Assembly (NCBI GenBank): GCA_016779385.1
Contig: JADHNT010000006.1
Location: 1 to 48,386, forward strand
Length of the DNA: 48,386 bases
Direction of reading: 5' to 3'
Origin: Pseudomonadales bacterium
Lineage (GTDB): Bacteria; Pseudomonadota; Gammaproteobacteria; Pseudomonadales; Azotimanducaceae
Within the stretch, counting starts at the first letter, position 1, and each line of letters opens with the position of its first letter. A program made the position numbers and the translations under genes. This document shows positions 26,164 to 34,237 of the stretch, piece after piece. Below the pieces are notes generated by a model, which was not told where the DNA came from, searched no databases, and worked only from the letters and a program-made list of their open reading frames with translations.

Positions 26164-27315
26164 ATGACGCCGTTTTCCCCAGGGGCCCCTAGCCCCGAGG
26201 GCTTAGCCAGCGCGGCCCAGACTCGGGTCTTCGAAGCCCTACCTGAGGCCCAGAGCGCGTTCTTTGCCCCCGGTCGCGTTAATCTCATGGGGGATCACAT
26301 CGATTACCTGGGCGGCGTCGTGCTGCCCATGAGCCTGACCGAAGGTACGGTGCTGGCGGTGGCGCCCAAGGCGCAGAGGGGCGAGGGCGGCCTCGAGGTC
26401 TGGGCGCTCGATGCCCCGGAAAAGGCGCTTCTATCTTCGAAGGATTTGGCGCGCCCCCCGGGAGATTGGCGCCGACGCCTCGTGGCCGTGCTGTCGGCGC
26501 TGGGCCTCACCCCGGAGGCCGTGCCCTTTCGCATCGCGATTTCCGGAACCCTCGCCGGGGGTGGCCTTTCGAGCTCCGCCAGCTTTGCCCTCGTGCTGAC
26601 CCGCTGGCTTCGCGAGGAAGGGCTCGGAGAAGCCCACGACAGCTGGAGCCTCGCAAGAATTCTCCAGACGGTGGAGCGGGATCATGCCGGGGTGGCCTGC
26701 GGTCTCATGGACCCCCTCGCCATCGATCTGGGAACGGTAGACGGAGCGCTGCGCCTCGATTGCGAGCAGGGCACGGCCACCCCCGTCGCCCTGAGCTTCT
26801 CCGAGGCGGTGTTCGCTCTCGTGCATTGCGGCGTGGGGCGACGATTGGAGGATGGGGCCTATAACCGGGTGCGGGCCAAGCTCGCGGCGGCGCTGGTGGA
26901 GGAGGGCTTCTCCCCCGATCGCCTGCCGCCGCCCGCAGCGCCGGTTCGGGCCGCGCCCCTGCGCCATGTGCAGTCCGAGCAGGCCCGGGTATGGGCGGGT
27001 TGCGAGGCCCTTGCCGCGGGTGACGCGAGCGCCTTCGGCGCCCTGATGGACGCCTCGCACCGATCCCTAGCGGCGGACTACGAGGTGAGCCTCCCCGAAC
27101 TTGACCGCCTGACGGCCCTCGCTCGGGGCCTCCCGGGAGTCTATGGGGCCCGCCTTACCGGGGCTGGATTTGGCGGCTGGGCCCAGCTGCTGGTGGACCG
27201 GGCCGCCTGGCCCGAGGTTCGCCGGACCCTGGCTGCCGAGGGCTTCCCTGAGGCCTTTCTTGCCCACCCCGGTGGGGCCCCGCGGGCGCTTCCCTTAGGA
27301 GGTGCCTATGGCTGA
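26164..27315 (+). CDS. galK: Galactokinase GalK (GHMP kinase)
   Basis: A 383-residue GHMP kinase that phosphorylates galactose at C1. The galactokinase signature is FAPGRVNLMGDHIDYLGG at about 37-54, here with Asp in place of the common Glu in GEH. The ATP loop is GGGLSSSASFAL. The VACGLMDPLA segment carries the catalytic Asp, and LTGAGFGGW is motif 3. It lies between the MoaD-like gene (3 bp away) and galT (8-bp overlap), and the galT neighbour supports the galactose assignment. Another sugar 1-kinase cannot be fully excluded. Confidence 0.9.
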   Translation: MTPFSPGAPSPEGLASAAQTRVFEALPEAQSAFFAPGRVNLMGDHIDYLGGVVLPMSLTEGTVLAVAPKAQRGEGGLEVWALDAPEKALLSSKDLARPPGDWRRRLVAVLSALGLTPEAVPFRIAISGTLAGGGLSSSASFALVLTRWLREEGLGEAHDSWSLARILQTVERDHAGVACGLMDPLAIDLGTVDGALRLDCEQGTATPVALSFSEAVFALVHCGVGRRLEDGAYNRVRAKLAAALVEEGFSPDRLPPPAAPVRAAPLRHVQSEQARVWAGCEALAAGDASAFGALMDASHRSLAADYEVSLPELDRLTALARGLPGVYGARLTGAGFGGWAQLLVDRAAWPEVRRTLAAEGFPEAFLAHPGGAPRALPLGGAYG

Positions 27316-28321
27316 AGCGCCCCCCGGCGCTGAGCGCCGTTACGACCCGCTACTCGATGCCTGGGTGCTGGTGTCACCGCAGCGAGCCGCCCGGCCCTGG
27401 CTGGGGGCCCGGGGCACCCCAGAGCCGCCGGGACCGAGCTTTGATCCCGCCTGTGCGCTCTGTCCCGGCAATACCCGCGCCTCGGGAATTGCTATGCCCG
27501 CCTATGAGGGCGCGTACAGCTTTGCCAATGATTTCCCCGCCCTGACCGCCGAGAGCACCCTGGAAGCAGGAGAGGGGCTGTTTCGCCGAGCGCCGGCCCG
27601 GGGAGCCGGGCGGGTGCTGTGCTTTAGCCCTAACCATGATCTGACCTTAGCCGAAGGGGATGACGCGCTGCGCCAGGACGTGATCGCCCTCTGGCGCGAC
27701 GAACTCCAGCGCTTTGGGCCAGAGATGGCCTGGGTACAGCTGTTTGAGAACCGCGGTGCCATGATGGGATGCTCGAACCCTCACCCCCATGGGCAGCTCT
27801 GGGCCAGCGACTTTGTTCCGAGCCTGGTGGCTCAGGAGCTGCGCAGCCAGCAGGCCTATTTTGAGCGCACGGGGGCGGCGCTGCTCGCGGTGGTGCGAGA
27901 TCAAGAGGTGGAGGGCCCGAGGGTCGTACTCGTCACCGAGGGCTGGGTAAGCTGGGTGCCATTCTGGGCCCGCTGGCCCTATGAGGTGCTCCTGGTGCCG
28001 AGGCGGAATCTGGCGAGTCTTCTGGTCCTCACAGAGGACGAACAAAACGACCTTGCGCGCCACCTGGGTCTGCTCCTCAAGGCCTATGATCGCCACTTCG
28101 CCTGCCGGACCCCCTATAGCTTTGGTTGGCACGGCTGGCACGGCTTGGCCCATGCGCCTCCGGGGCTGTTGCTCCATGCCCATCTCCTGCCGCCCCTGCT
28201 CAACGGCCCGGATCGGCAGAAATTCATGGTGGGTTATGAACTGCTCGCGGAAACTCAGCGAGATCTCACGCCGGAAGCGGCGGCGGCAGCGCTCCGAGCG
28301 GCGCTTCCCCCCTTCCCTTAG
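27308..28321 (+). CDS. galT: Galactose-1-phosphate uridylyltransferase GalT
   Basis: A 337-residue GalT, the second Leloir enzyme, moving UMP between UDP-glucose and galactose-1-phosphate. The zinc site is in DPACALCPGN, and the active-site HPH triad is in SNPHPHGQLW with the following Gln. The second HIT-fold half has the GWHGWHGLAHAPPG block and HAHLLPP. The ATG at 27308 has AGGAGG five bases upstream, which is better than the GTG at 27302. It overlaps galK by 8 bp. No galE or galactose transporter is seen in the window. Confidence 0.93.
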   Translation: MAEAPPGAERRYDPLLDAWVLVSPQRAARPWLGARGTPEPPGPSFDPACALCPGNTRASGIAMPAYEGAYSFANDFPALTAESTLEAGEGLFRRAPARGAGRVLCFSPNHDLTLAEGDDALRQDVIALWRDELQRFGPEMAWVQLFENRGAMMGCSNPHPHGQLWASDFVPSLVAQELRSQQAYFERTGAALLAVVRDQEVEGPRVVLVTEGWVSWVPFWARWPYEVLLVPRRNLASLLVLTEDEQNDLARHLGLLLKAYDRHFACRTPYSFGWHGWHGLAHAPPGLLLHAHLLPPLLNGPDRQKFMVGYELLAETQRDLTPEAAAAALRAALPPFP

Positions 28322-28356
28322 CTCCACAACGCAGCAGCGAAGTAAGGATGGCCCCC

Positions 28357-28947
28357 ATGGATGCGCTAGAACTGCTTTCCCAGCGGCGTAGCAGCCGCGC
28401 CGCCGAACTCACGGAGCCGGGCCCAGAGGGGGCAGTGCTTCAGCGGATTCTCGAGGTCGCCATTCGCGTTCCCGACCACGGCAAGCTGGGCCCTTGGCGC
28501 CTCCTGGTGCTTCAAGGGGCGGACCGGGCCTGGGCCGGCGCTCGGCTCGCGGACCGCTTTCGGGCGCTGAATCCCGATGCCTCGGACGCGCTGGTCACCC
28601 TGGAGGCAGAGCGCTTCCTGCGGGCGCCGGTGGTGGTGGCGGTGGTTCATCGCCCTATCCTCAGCGAAAAGATACCTGCTTGGGAGCAGCAGCTTTCCGC
28701 TGGAGCGGTATGCCAAAACCTGCTGCTGGCGGCCCACGCGTTGGGCTTTGCGGGCCAGTGGCTGACCGGCTGGAGCGCCTACGACGGGCCCTTCCTCGAG
28801 GCCCTAGGCTTTGCGCCGGAGGATCGGCTCGCGGGATGGATCTATCTGGGGACCCCGGAGCGCGAGCCGACCCCTAGGGCGCGACCCGCGTTGGAGGAAG
28901 TGCTGCTGACCCTTCCAAAGGGGAAGGGGGATTCGGGGTCGCGCTAA
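28357..28947 (+). CDS. ydjA: Nitroreductase family protein, YdjA type
   Basis: A 196-residue FMN-dependent nitroreductase of the small YdjA subgroup. It starts MDALELL at 28357, the family N-terminus, nine bases after AAGG; an earlier ATG at 28348 is less likely. FMN-binding features are RRSS, RVPDHGKLGPWR, the AGAVCQNLLLAAHALG helix and LGTPER. The physiological substrate is unknown. It is 35 bp after galT on the same strand and may be the last gene of that run. Its stop overlaps the stop of the convergent HAD gene inside a hairpin. Confidence 0.9.
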   Translation: MDALELLSQRRSSRAAELTEPGPEGAVLQRILEVAIRVPDHGKLGPWRLLVLQGADRAWAGARLADRFRALNPDASDALVTLEAERFLRAPVVVAVVHRPILSEKIPAWEQQLSAGAVCQNLLLAAHALGFAGQWLTGWSAYDGPFLEALGFAPEDRLAGWIYLGTPEREPTPRARPALEEVLLTLPKGKGDSGSR

Positions 28948-28960
28948 AGCGCGATCCCCG
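28934..28960. terminator. Hairpin over the overlapping stop codons of ydjA and the HAD gene
   Basis: CGGGG plus TCGCGCT at 28934-28945 pairs with AGCGCGA plus CCCCG at 28948-28960, with one unpaired T: a 12-bp stem with almost no loop. It covers both stop codons of the two converging genes. No T-run follows on either strand. It could act as a bidirectional end-of-transcript structure; classical intrinsic termination is uncertain. Confidence 0.5.
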
Positions 28961-29588
28961 TGTGGCGAGCTAGATCTTCAAGGGCCTGGGCTTCGCTGAC
29001 CACCTTGATGGTGGTCATGCCCATGGCAGCGGCGGGCTTTAAGTTGATGCCCAAATCGTCGAGGTAAAGCACGGACTCCGCGCCTACCCCAAGGCGCTCC
29101 AGCACCAGCTCATAGGCGCGGGGCTCGGGTTTCCGAACGCCTTCGATACTCGATTCCACCACCAGATCAAACAGCGCCATGACCTCGGCGACGGCGTTTG
29201 CGCGGGTCGCGTCCCGCGCCATGCCCGGGCCGCTGCCGGCCTTCACGTTGTTGGTCAGGCAGGCGTTTTGGTAGCGGGTTTTACACGCCTTAAGAGCCGC
29301 CACCATCTTCGGCCGTACGTCTCCGGAGAGGAGGGAGATCACCGTCTTTCCAGCAATGGGGTGGCCGGCGGCGCTGGTCTCGGCGAGAAACGCTTCGTCA
29401 AAGCCGTCGAGGTCCAGGGCGCTGCTTTCAAACTGGGCCCAAGCGTTGTCATCGGGGTTGGTGGCGTTGATGGTGCGGATGAAATCCTTGGGTATGCCGT
29501 TTTCCGCTTCGAAGCGGTTAAACGCCTCGAAGGGGCTGCTTGTGAGCACGCCCCCGAAATCCCAAAGGACCGCTTTAAATTCGCGCAT
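28944..29588 (-). CDS. HAD family hydrolase (sEH-N/Acad10-like)
   Basis: A 214-residue haloacid dehalogenase-fold phosphatase. Motif I is WDFGGVL with nucleophile D10; residue 12 is Gly rather than the usual acid/base Asp, as in the soluble epoxide hydrolase N-domain group. Motif II is in CLTNN, motif III in VRKPEPRAYE, and motif IV in LYLDDLGINLKPAAAMGM. The ATG at 29588 has AGGA eight bases upstream; a TTG two codons earlier is weaker. It follows the SDR gene by 20 bp on the same strand, likely one operon. The substrate is unknown. Confidence 0.88.
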   Translation of the reverse strand: MREFKAVLWDFGGVLTSSPFEAFNRFEAENGIPKDFIRTINATNPDDNAWAQFESSALDLDGFDEAFLAETSAAGHPIAGKTVISLLSGDVRPKMVAALKACKTRYQNACLTNNVKAGSGPGMARDATRANAVAEVMALFDLVVESSIEGVRKPEPRAYELVLERLGVGAESVLYLDDLGINLKPAAAMGMTTIKVVSEAQALEDLARHTGIAL

Positions 29589-29608
29589 GGTCAAAATCCT
29601 GGCTAAAA

Positions 29609-30391
29609 CTAGAAGATGGAATAGGCGCCGTCGATGAGGAAGGTCTCGCCGCTGTGATAGCTGCTTGCCGTGCTCATGATGTAAACCGCGATGCCGGCAA
29701 AGTCTTCGGGTTGGCCCCAGCGCCGGGCCGGGATGCGCTTTTGCACGGCGGTGACGAACTTATCGTTCCCGAAGGCGCCTTCCGTCATCTCCGTTTCGAT
29801 CCACCCCGGCAGGATGGTGTGGGCCGTCACCCCGTAGCGGGCGTACTCCACGGAAAGGGCCTTGGCCATGGAGATCAGCCCGCCCTTGGTGGCGGCATAG
29901 TGCTCGCCTCGGGCTTGCCCGGAGATGGCCGCAAGGCTGGCCGTGCCAATGAGGCGCCCAAAGTTATCCCCTTCTTCGCCCCGGGCTTTCATATGCCGCG
30001 CGGCAGCCCGGAGGGTGTAGAACACCCCGTCGAGGTTCACGGCCAGTACCCGTCGCCATTCCTCGGCGGTCATGGTATCGAAGCTGGCGGCGCGCCCTCC
30101 CACGCCGGCGTTGGCGAAGCAGCCATCGACCCGGCCGAAGCGCTCGAGGGTTTCGGCGAAGCAGCGCTCCACTGCGGCCTCGTCCGAGACATCGCAGCGC
30201 ATCGCCGCCACGGGCGTGCCATAGCTTTCTAGGCGCGCAAGGGCCACTGCGTTCTTGCCTTCGTTGGTGCCCCAGATGCAGACGGACGCCCCCGCGGCCG
30301 CCAGGCCCTCGGCCATGCCGAGGCCGATGCCGCCGTTGCCCCCGGTGATCAGGGCGACGCGCCCCTCAAGGTTAAACGGTGCAAATGCCAT
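29609..30391 (-). CDS. SDR family oxidoreductase
   Basis: A 260-residue classical short-chain dehydrogenase. Cofactor loop TGGNGGIG, an ANAG motif in CFANAGVGG, Ser in GTASLAAISG, and Y and K in HYAATK are all present, with GETFLIDGAYSIF at the end. The ATG at 30391 has GGGAGAG upstream. The open frame extends to 31156 but that part is antisense to another SDR gene and has no family sequence. It is likely co-transcribed with the HAD gene and divergent from the second SDR, with 144 bp between the starts. Confidence 0.9.
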   Translation of the reverse strand: MAFAPFNLEGRVALITGGNGGIGLGMAEGLAAAGASVCIWGTNEGKNAVALARLESYGTPVAAMRCDVSDEAAVERCFAETLERFGRVDGCFANAGVGGRAASFDTMTAEEWRRVLAVNLDGVFYTLRAAARHMKARGEEGDNFGRLIGTASLAAISGQARGEHYAATKGGLISMAKALSVEYARYGVTAHTILPGWIETEMTEGAFGNDKFVTAVQKRIPARRWGQPEDFAGIAVYIMSTASSYHSGETFLIDGAYSIF

Positions 30392-30469
30392 GTGATCTCT
30401 CCCCGAGGTGAAAATGCGCTCGAGTCTACGTGAGAGGCCCGGGGGCGTCACCGCCCGGGCGCCCTTGTC

Positions 30470-30484
30470 AGGCCATGCTGGCCT
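30470..30484. promoter_or_regulatory. Palindrome between the two divergent SDR genes
   Basis: AGGCCA TGC TGGCCT is a perfect 6-bp inverted repeat with a 3-base centre, inside the 144-bp divergent spacer. A second GC-rich inverted repeat (GCCCGGG and CCCGGGC) lies at about 30437-30460. Either could be an operator for a dimeric regulator controlling both SDR genes. No regulator gene is adjacent, so this is a pattern-based suggestion. Confidence 0.3.
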
Positions 30485-30535
30485 TGCGAAAGTGCTCGTC
30501 AGGCAGGGTTTGGACAACAGCATTGGAGAGAGGCA

Positions 30536-31297
30536 ATGGTACAGAAGCCGGTGGCACTGGTAACGGGTTCGTCGAGCGGCGTGGGGGCCGCCTGCGTGGA
30601 ACAGCTCGCGAAGGCCGGGTGGGATGTGGTGGTGAACTATTCCCGCAGCGCCGAAGCGGCGGAAGCGGTGGCGGAGCGCTGCCGCGCCGCCGGGGCCGAG
30701 GTGCTCCTGCAGCAAGCGGACGTGGCCGACGATAGCGCCTGCCGGGCCCTCGTCGCGGCGGTGGATGCGCGCTTTGGGCGTCTCGATGCGCTCGTTAATA
30801 ACGCAGGCACCACGAAGTTCGTGGCCCACAGCGATCTGGAGGGCCTCACGGCGGAGGATTTCCACCATATCTACGGCGTGAACACCATTGGGGCCTTCCA
30901 GATGACCCGAGCCGCCGCGGCGCTGCTGCGGGCCTCGGGAGACGGCGCCGTGGTGAACGTGGCCTCCATCGCCGGGGTGAAGGGCATTGGCAGCTCCATT
31001 GCCTACGCTGCGTCCAAGGGCGCCATGATCACCATGACCAAATCCCTCGCCCGGGTCCTTGGGCCCGAGGTGCGCATCAACGCCGTGTGCCCAGGCTTCA
31101 TTCAGGGGGAGTGGCTGCGCCAGGGCATGGGCCCGGAGGTCTACGACCGCACCCAAGCCTTCCTCGAAGGGGCGACGCCCCTAAGGCGGACGGCGACGGC
31201 GGATACGGTGGCGGAGGCAATCATTATGCTGATCACCAGCGCGTCCCTGGTGACGGGCGAGACCCTGCTTCTCGATGGGGGGCACCACCTGCTCTAG
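30536..31297 (+). CDS. SDR family oxidoreductase (FabG-like)
   Basis: A 254-residue short-chain dehydrogenase. It shows TGSSSGVG at about 11-18, NNAG in ALVNNAGTTK, the Ser in NVASIAGVKG, YAASK with Tyr and Lys, and the C-terminal GETLLLDGG. VNYSRS after strand 2, with Arg, suggests NADP(H). GGAGAGAGG precedes the ATG. It is divergent from the other SDR gene and convergent with phoU. The two SDRs and the HAD phosphatase may process one small molecule, but no substrate can be named. Confidence 0.88.
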   Translation: MVQKPVALVTGSSSGVGAACVEQLAKAGWDVVVNYSRSAEAAEAVAERCRAAGAEVLLQQADVADDSACRALVAAVDARFGRLDALVNNAGTTKFVAHSDLEGLTAEDFHHIYGVNTIGAFQMTRAAAALLRASGDGAVVNVASIAGVKGIGSSIAYAASKGAMITMTKSLARVLGPEVRINAVCPGFIQGEWLRQGMGPEVYDRTQAFLEGATPLRRTATADTVAEAIIMLITSASLVTGETLLLDGGHHLL

Positions 31298-31307
31298 GGG
31301 GCAGAGT

Positions 31308-31991
31308 TTAGTTCGCCGAGCCCAGTCCCTGGTGGCGAACGTCCTTCCCCCGGGCGAGGTAGATGATGTACTCGCAGACGTTCTTAGCGTGATCTCCGAT
31401 GCGCTCGAAGCTTCGGGCGCACCAGATGATGTTGTGATAGCTGCGCAGTCGCTCCGGGGAGGCCTCCATCGCCTCGAGGAGCCGAGTCACGAGGGCCTTG
31501 TAGGCTCGGTCCACGGCGCGGTCCCGGATAATGACCTCCAGGGCCCGCTCCTCGTCCACCCGTACGAAGGCATCCAGGGCGTCGGCGAGCATGCTTTGCA
31601 CCCGCTCCATCATCTCCCTGAGCTCCGGGAGCGGATCCAGTAGCGCCGGTAGCGCGCAGAGGGTTTCGAGCATTTTGGCAATACGGGTGGTTTCGTCGCC
31701 AATACGCTCGAGATCGGTAATGGCCTTGACGATGGACATCACCAGGCGCAGGTCACCCGCCGTGGGCTGGCGCCGGGCGATGATGTGGGCGCAGGCGTCG
31801 TCGATGCTGACCTCAAGGCGATTTACGGCCTTGTCGAGAGCGGCCACGGGCTCCGCGGGATCGGCGTCCCAGGTGCTGAGGCCGAGACACACGGCTTGCA
31901 GCTGGCGCTCTACGAGTCCGCCCATCTCCGTTACCATCGCCCTCAGCTCATCAAGCTCGGCGTCGTATTGCCCTGATATATGTTCCCGCAT
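31308..31991 (-). CDS. phoU: Phosphate signalling protein PhoU
   Basis: A 227-residue PhoU, the cytoplasmic regulator linking the Pst transporter to PhoR so that the regulon is off in high phosphate. Two three-helix bundles are evident, each with the acidic metal-binding motif: TDLERIGDETTRI and FERIGDHAKNV. The ATG at 31991 begins MREHISGQYDAEL, the family start; a longer frame into pstB is rejected. GGGAG lies 12 bases upstream. It is the last gene of the phoB-to-phoU unit. Confidence 0.95.
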   Translation of the reverse strand: MREHISGQYDAELDELRAMVTEMGGLVERQLQAVCLGLSTWDADPAEPVAALDKAVNRLEVSIDDACAHIIARRQPTAGDLRLVMSIVKAITDLERIGDETTRIAKMLETLCALPALLDPLPELREMMERVQSMLADALDAFVRVDEERALEVIIRDRAVDRAYKALVTRLLEAMEASPERLRSYHNIIWCARSFERIGDHAKNVCEYIIYLARGKDVRHQGLGSAN

Positions 31992-32016
31992 GGCGTTGCC
32001 GGTCTCCCTGGGGTCC

Positions 32017-32805
32017 CTAGCCGTAGCGGCCCGTGATGTAGTCTTCCGTTTGCCGAGCCTGGGGCCGGGTGAAGAGGTCGTCCGTGGCGCTGAATTCCAC
32101 GAGCTCTCCAAGGTAGAGAAAGGCGGTGTAGTCCGATACCCGGGCAGCTTGCTGCATGTTGTGGGTCACCACAATGATGCTGTACGCCTCGGCGAGCTGA
32201 CCGATCAGTTCCTCAATTTTCAGGGTGGAGATGGGGTCCAGGGCTGACGCGGGCTCGTCGAGAAGCAGCACCTCCGGGCGAATCGCAATGGCCCGGGCAA
32301 TCACTAGGCGCTGCTGCTGGCCACCGGAAAGGGTCAGGGCGCTCGCCTCCAGCCGATCCTTTACCTCGTCCCAGAGCGCCGCGGATCGCAGGGCCCATTC
32401 CACTTCCCGTTCCAGGGCGCGCTGATCGGACAGTCCTTGCAGCCTGAGGCCGTAGGCCACGTTATCAAAGACGCTCATGGGGAAGGGGTTGGGCTGCTGA
32501 AACACCATGCCAATGCGCCGCCGAAGCGCGGTGACGTCCACCTCCGGGGCCAGGATGTCTTCACCAAAGAGTCGAATCTGCCCCATGACCTCCACCCCTC
32601 GGATCAAATCGTTCATGCGGTTAAAGCTGCGCAGGAGCGTGGACTTGCCGCAGCCGCTGGGGCCGATAAAGGCCGTCACCCGGTGCCGAGGCACGGTGAG
32701 ACTGACCTCCCGGAGCGCGGCCTTGCCGTCGTAGCTGACGGAGAGCTGCTCGACGTTCAGGCAGCTGTCGGCGGGGTCGAATGCTAGGGTTGGCATATCA
32801 TTCAT
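32017..32805 (-). CDS. pstB: Phosphate ABC transporter ATP-binding protein PstB
   Basis: A 262-residue ATPase energising phosphate import. Walker A is GPSGCGKST, the family FNRMNDL segment follows, the signature is [14 protein letters not shown], Walker B is [12 protein letters not shown], and the switch His is in VVTHNM. It lies between pstA and phoU on the same strand with short gaps. The start could also be the Met three codons in; no clear ribosome-binding site decides it. Confidence 0.96.
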   Translation of the reverse strand: MNDMPTLAFDPADSCLNVEQLSVSYDGKAALREVSLTVPRHRVTAFIGPSGCGKSTLLRSFNRMNDLIRGVEVMGQIRLFGEDILAPEVDVTALRRRIGMVFQQPNPFPMSVFDNVAYGLRLQGLSDQRALEREVEWALRSAALWDEVKDRLEASALTLSGGQQQRLVIARAIAIRPEVLLLDEPASALDPISTLKIEELIGQLAEAYSIIVVTHNMQQAARVSDYTAFLYLGELVEFSATDDLFTRPQARQTEDYITGRYG

Positions 32806-32815
32806 GGGAAATAGT

Positions 32816-34237
32816 TTAGCCCAGGGGATCCCGGTGGCGCCCGCGTAGATAGGCGCGGAGAAGCACGGCGCCCAAATTAAGCAATACGATCATCAGCACT
32901 AAAAGCAATGCGGAGGCATAGACCAGGGGGCGCGCGGCCTCGACGTTGGGGCTTTGGAAGGCGAGGTCGTAGATGTGAAAGCCCAGGTGCATGAACTGTC
33001 GATCAAGGTGCAGAAAGGGGAAGGTGCCGTCGAGGGGGAGCTCCGGGGCGAGCTTCACCACGCCCACCAGCATAAGGGGCGCCACTTCCCCGGCGCCCCG
33101 GGCCACGGCCAGGATGACCCCCGTGAGCACCGCCGGCAAAGCCTGGGGAAGGATGACGTAGCGAAGGGTTTCGAAGTGCGTGGCCCCCAGGGCGAGACTG
33201 GCTTCCCGGAGTTGCCGAGGGATGCGGCTGAGGCCTTCCTCCGTGGCCACGATCATCACCGGTAGGGTAAGCAGGGCTAGAGTGAGGGAGGCCCAGAGGA
33301 GCCCAGGGGTGCCAAAGGTGGGGGCGGGCAGGGCGTCGGCGAAGAAAGCGCTATCGAGGCTGCCGCCCACGAGGTAGACGAAGAAGCCTAGGCCGAAAAC
33401 GCCATAAACGATGGACGGCACCCCCGCCAGATTATTCACGGCGATGCGCAGCGTTTGCGTGAGCGGTCCCTGGGGCGCGTATTCGTGAAGGTAGAGTGCC
33501 GCCACGACGCCGATGGGCGTGACCACCACGGTCATGAGCATGACCATTAAAACGGTGCCGAAAAGGGCAGGAAAGATGCCTCCTTCCGTATTCGCTTCCC
33601 GCGGCGGTTCACTAATAAAGGCGCCGATGCGAGAGAAGTAGAGGGAGAGCTTTTCTCCAAGATCCATGGCATTGGGGCGCCAGGCGCGCACCACCTCGGC
33701 GAGGGGGAGGGGCCGAGCGCTGCCGTCGGCGCCGTAGAGTGTGAGAGATACGGTGCGAGCCTGCGACGGAAGGGCGAGGGCCTCTTCCAGACGGGCCCAT
33801 TGCCGAGCAGCGAGTGAGGCCCGGTTAGCTGCGGGGGCTTCCGGAGGCGCGAGGAGGCCAAGGGCTGGCCCCCAGCTTCGCCGCTCGATTTCAATGGCCG
33901 CGGGATCAAAATGGGCACTGCGAAGGCTGGCATTGGCGATCCAGCGAAAATCCGGGGCAGCCGTATCCCGGTTTCCCGTGCGCAGAAGCGTTCGGGCCTC
34001 CTTACCCCCATCGGCCAGGGCAAAGGTCCCGTGCTCGCGCCGCGCGGCAACCAATGGAGTTTGTTCCGTGGCTGGGTCGAAGGTGAAGGTGGCCAGGGGT
34101 TCGGGCCAGAAGTGGCCAAAGCCCACCCGCCCTAGGAGCACGAGTAGGGTGACGGTGAGTAGCAGGGTGAGGGTCACCGCACCGGTACTGAGCCAAAGCG
34201 CACCGTCTCCCGAGCGCCATCCTGAAGGCGTCTTCAT
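32816..34237 (-). CDS. pstA: Phosphate ABC transporter permease PstA, extended form
   Basis: A 473-residue permease, about 175 residues longer than E. coli PstA (296). A membrane helix (about 16-37) is followed by a periplasmic insert of roughly 180 residues, then the BPD_transp_1 domain with [20 protein letters not shown], the EAA-type loop [21 protein letters not shown], and further helices. The extension is also known in some gammaproteobacterial Pst systems. It starts in ATGA overlap with pstC. Confidence 0.93.
   Translation of the reverse strand: MKTPSGWRSGDGALWLSTGAVTLTLLLTVTLLVLLGRVGFGHFWPEPLATFTFDPATEQTPLVAARREHGTFALADGGKEARTLLRTGNRDTAAPDFRWIANASLRSAHFDPAAIEIERRSWGPALGLLAPPEAPAANRASLAARQWARLEEALALPSQARTVSLTLYGADGSARPLPLAEVVRAWRPNAMDLGEKLSLYFSRIGAFISEPPREANTEGGIFPALFGTVLMVMLMTVVVTPIGVVAALYLHEYAPQGPLTQTLRIAVNNLAGVPSIVYGVFGLGFFVYLVGGSLDSAFFADALPAPTFGTPGLLWASLTLALLTLPVMIVATEEGLSRIPRQLREASLALGATHFETLRYVILPQALPAVLTGVILAVARGAGEVAPLMLVGVVKLAPELPLDGTFPFLHLDRQFMHLGFHIYDLAFQSPNVEAARPLVYASALLLVLMIVLLNLGAVLLRAYLRGRHRDPLG

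Noticed and set aside
29609..31156. A 515-residue version of the minus-strand SDR
   Set aside because: The first 255 codons are antisense to the second SDR and have no family sequence; the SDR fold and a good ribosome-binding site begin at 30391.
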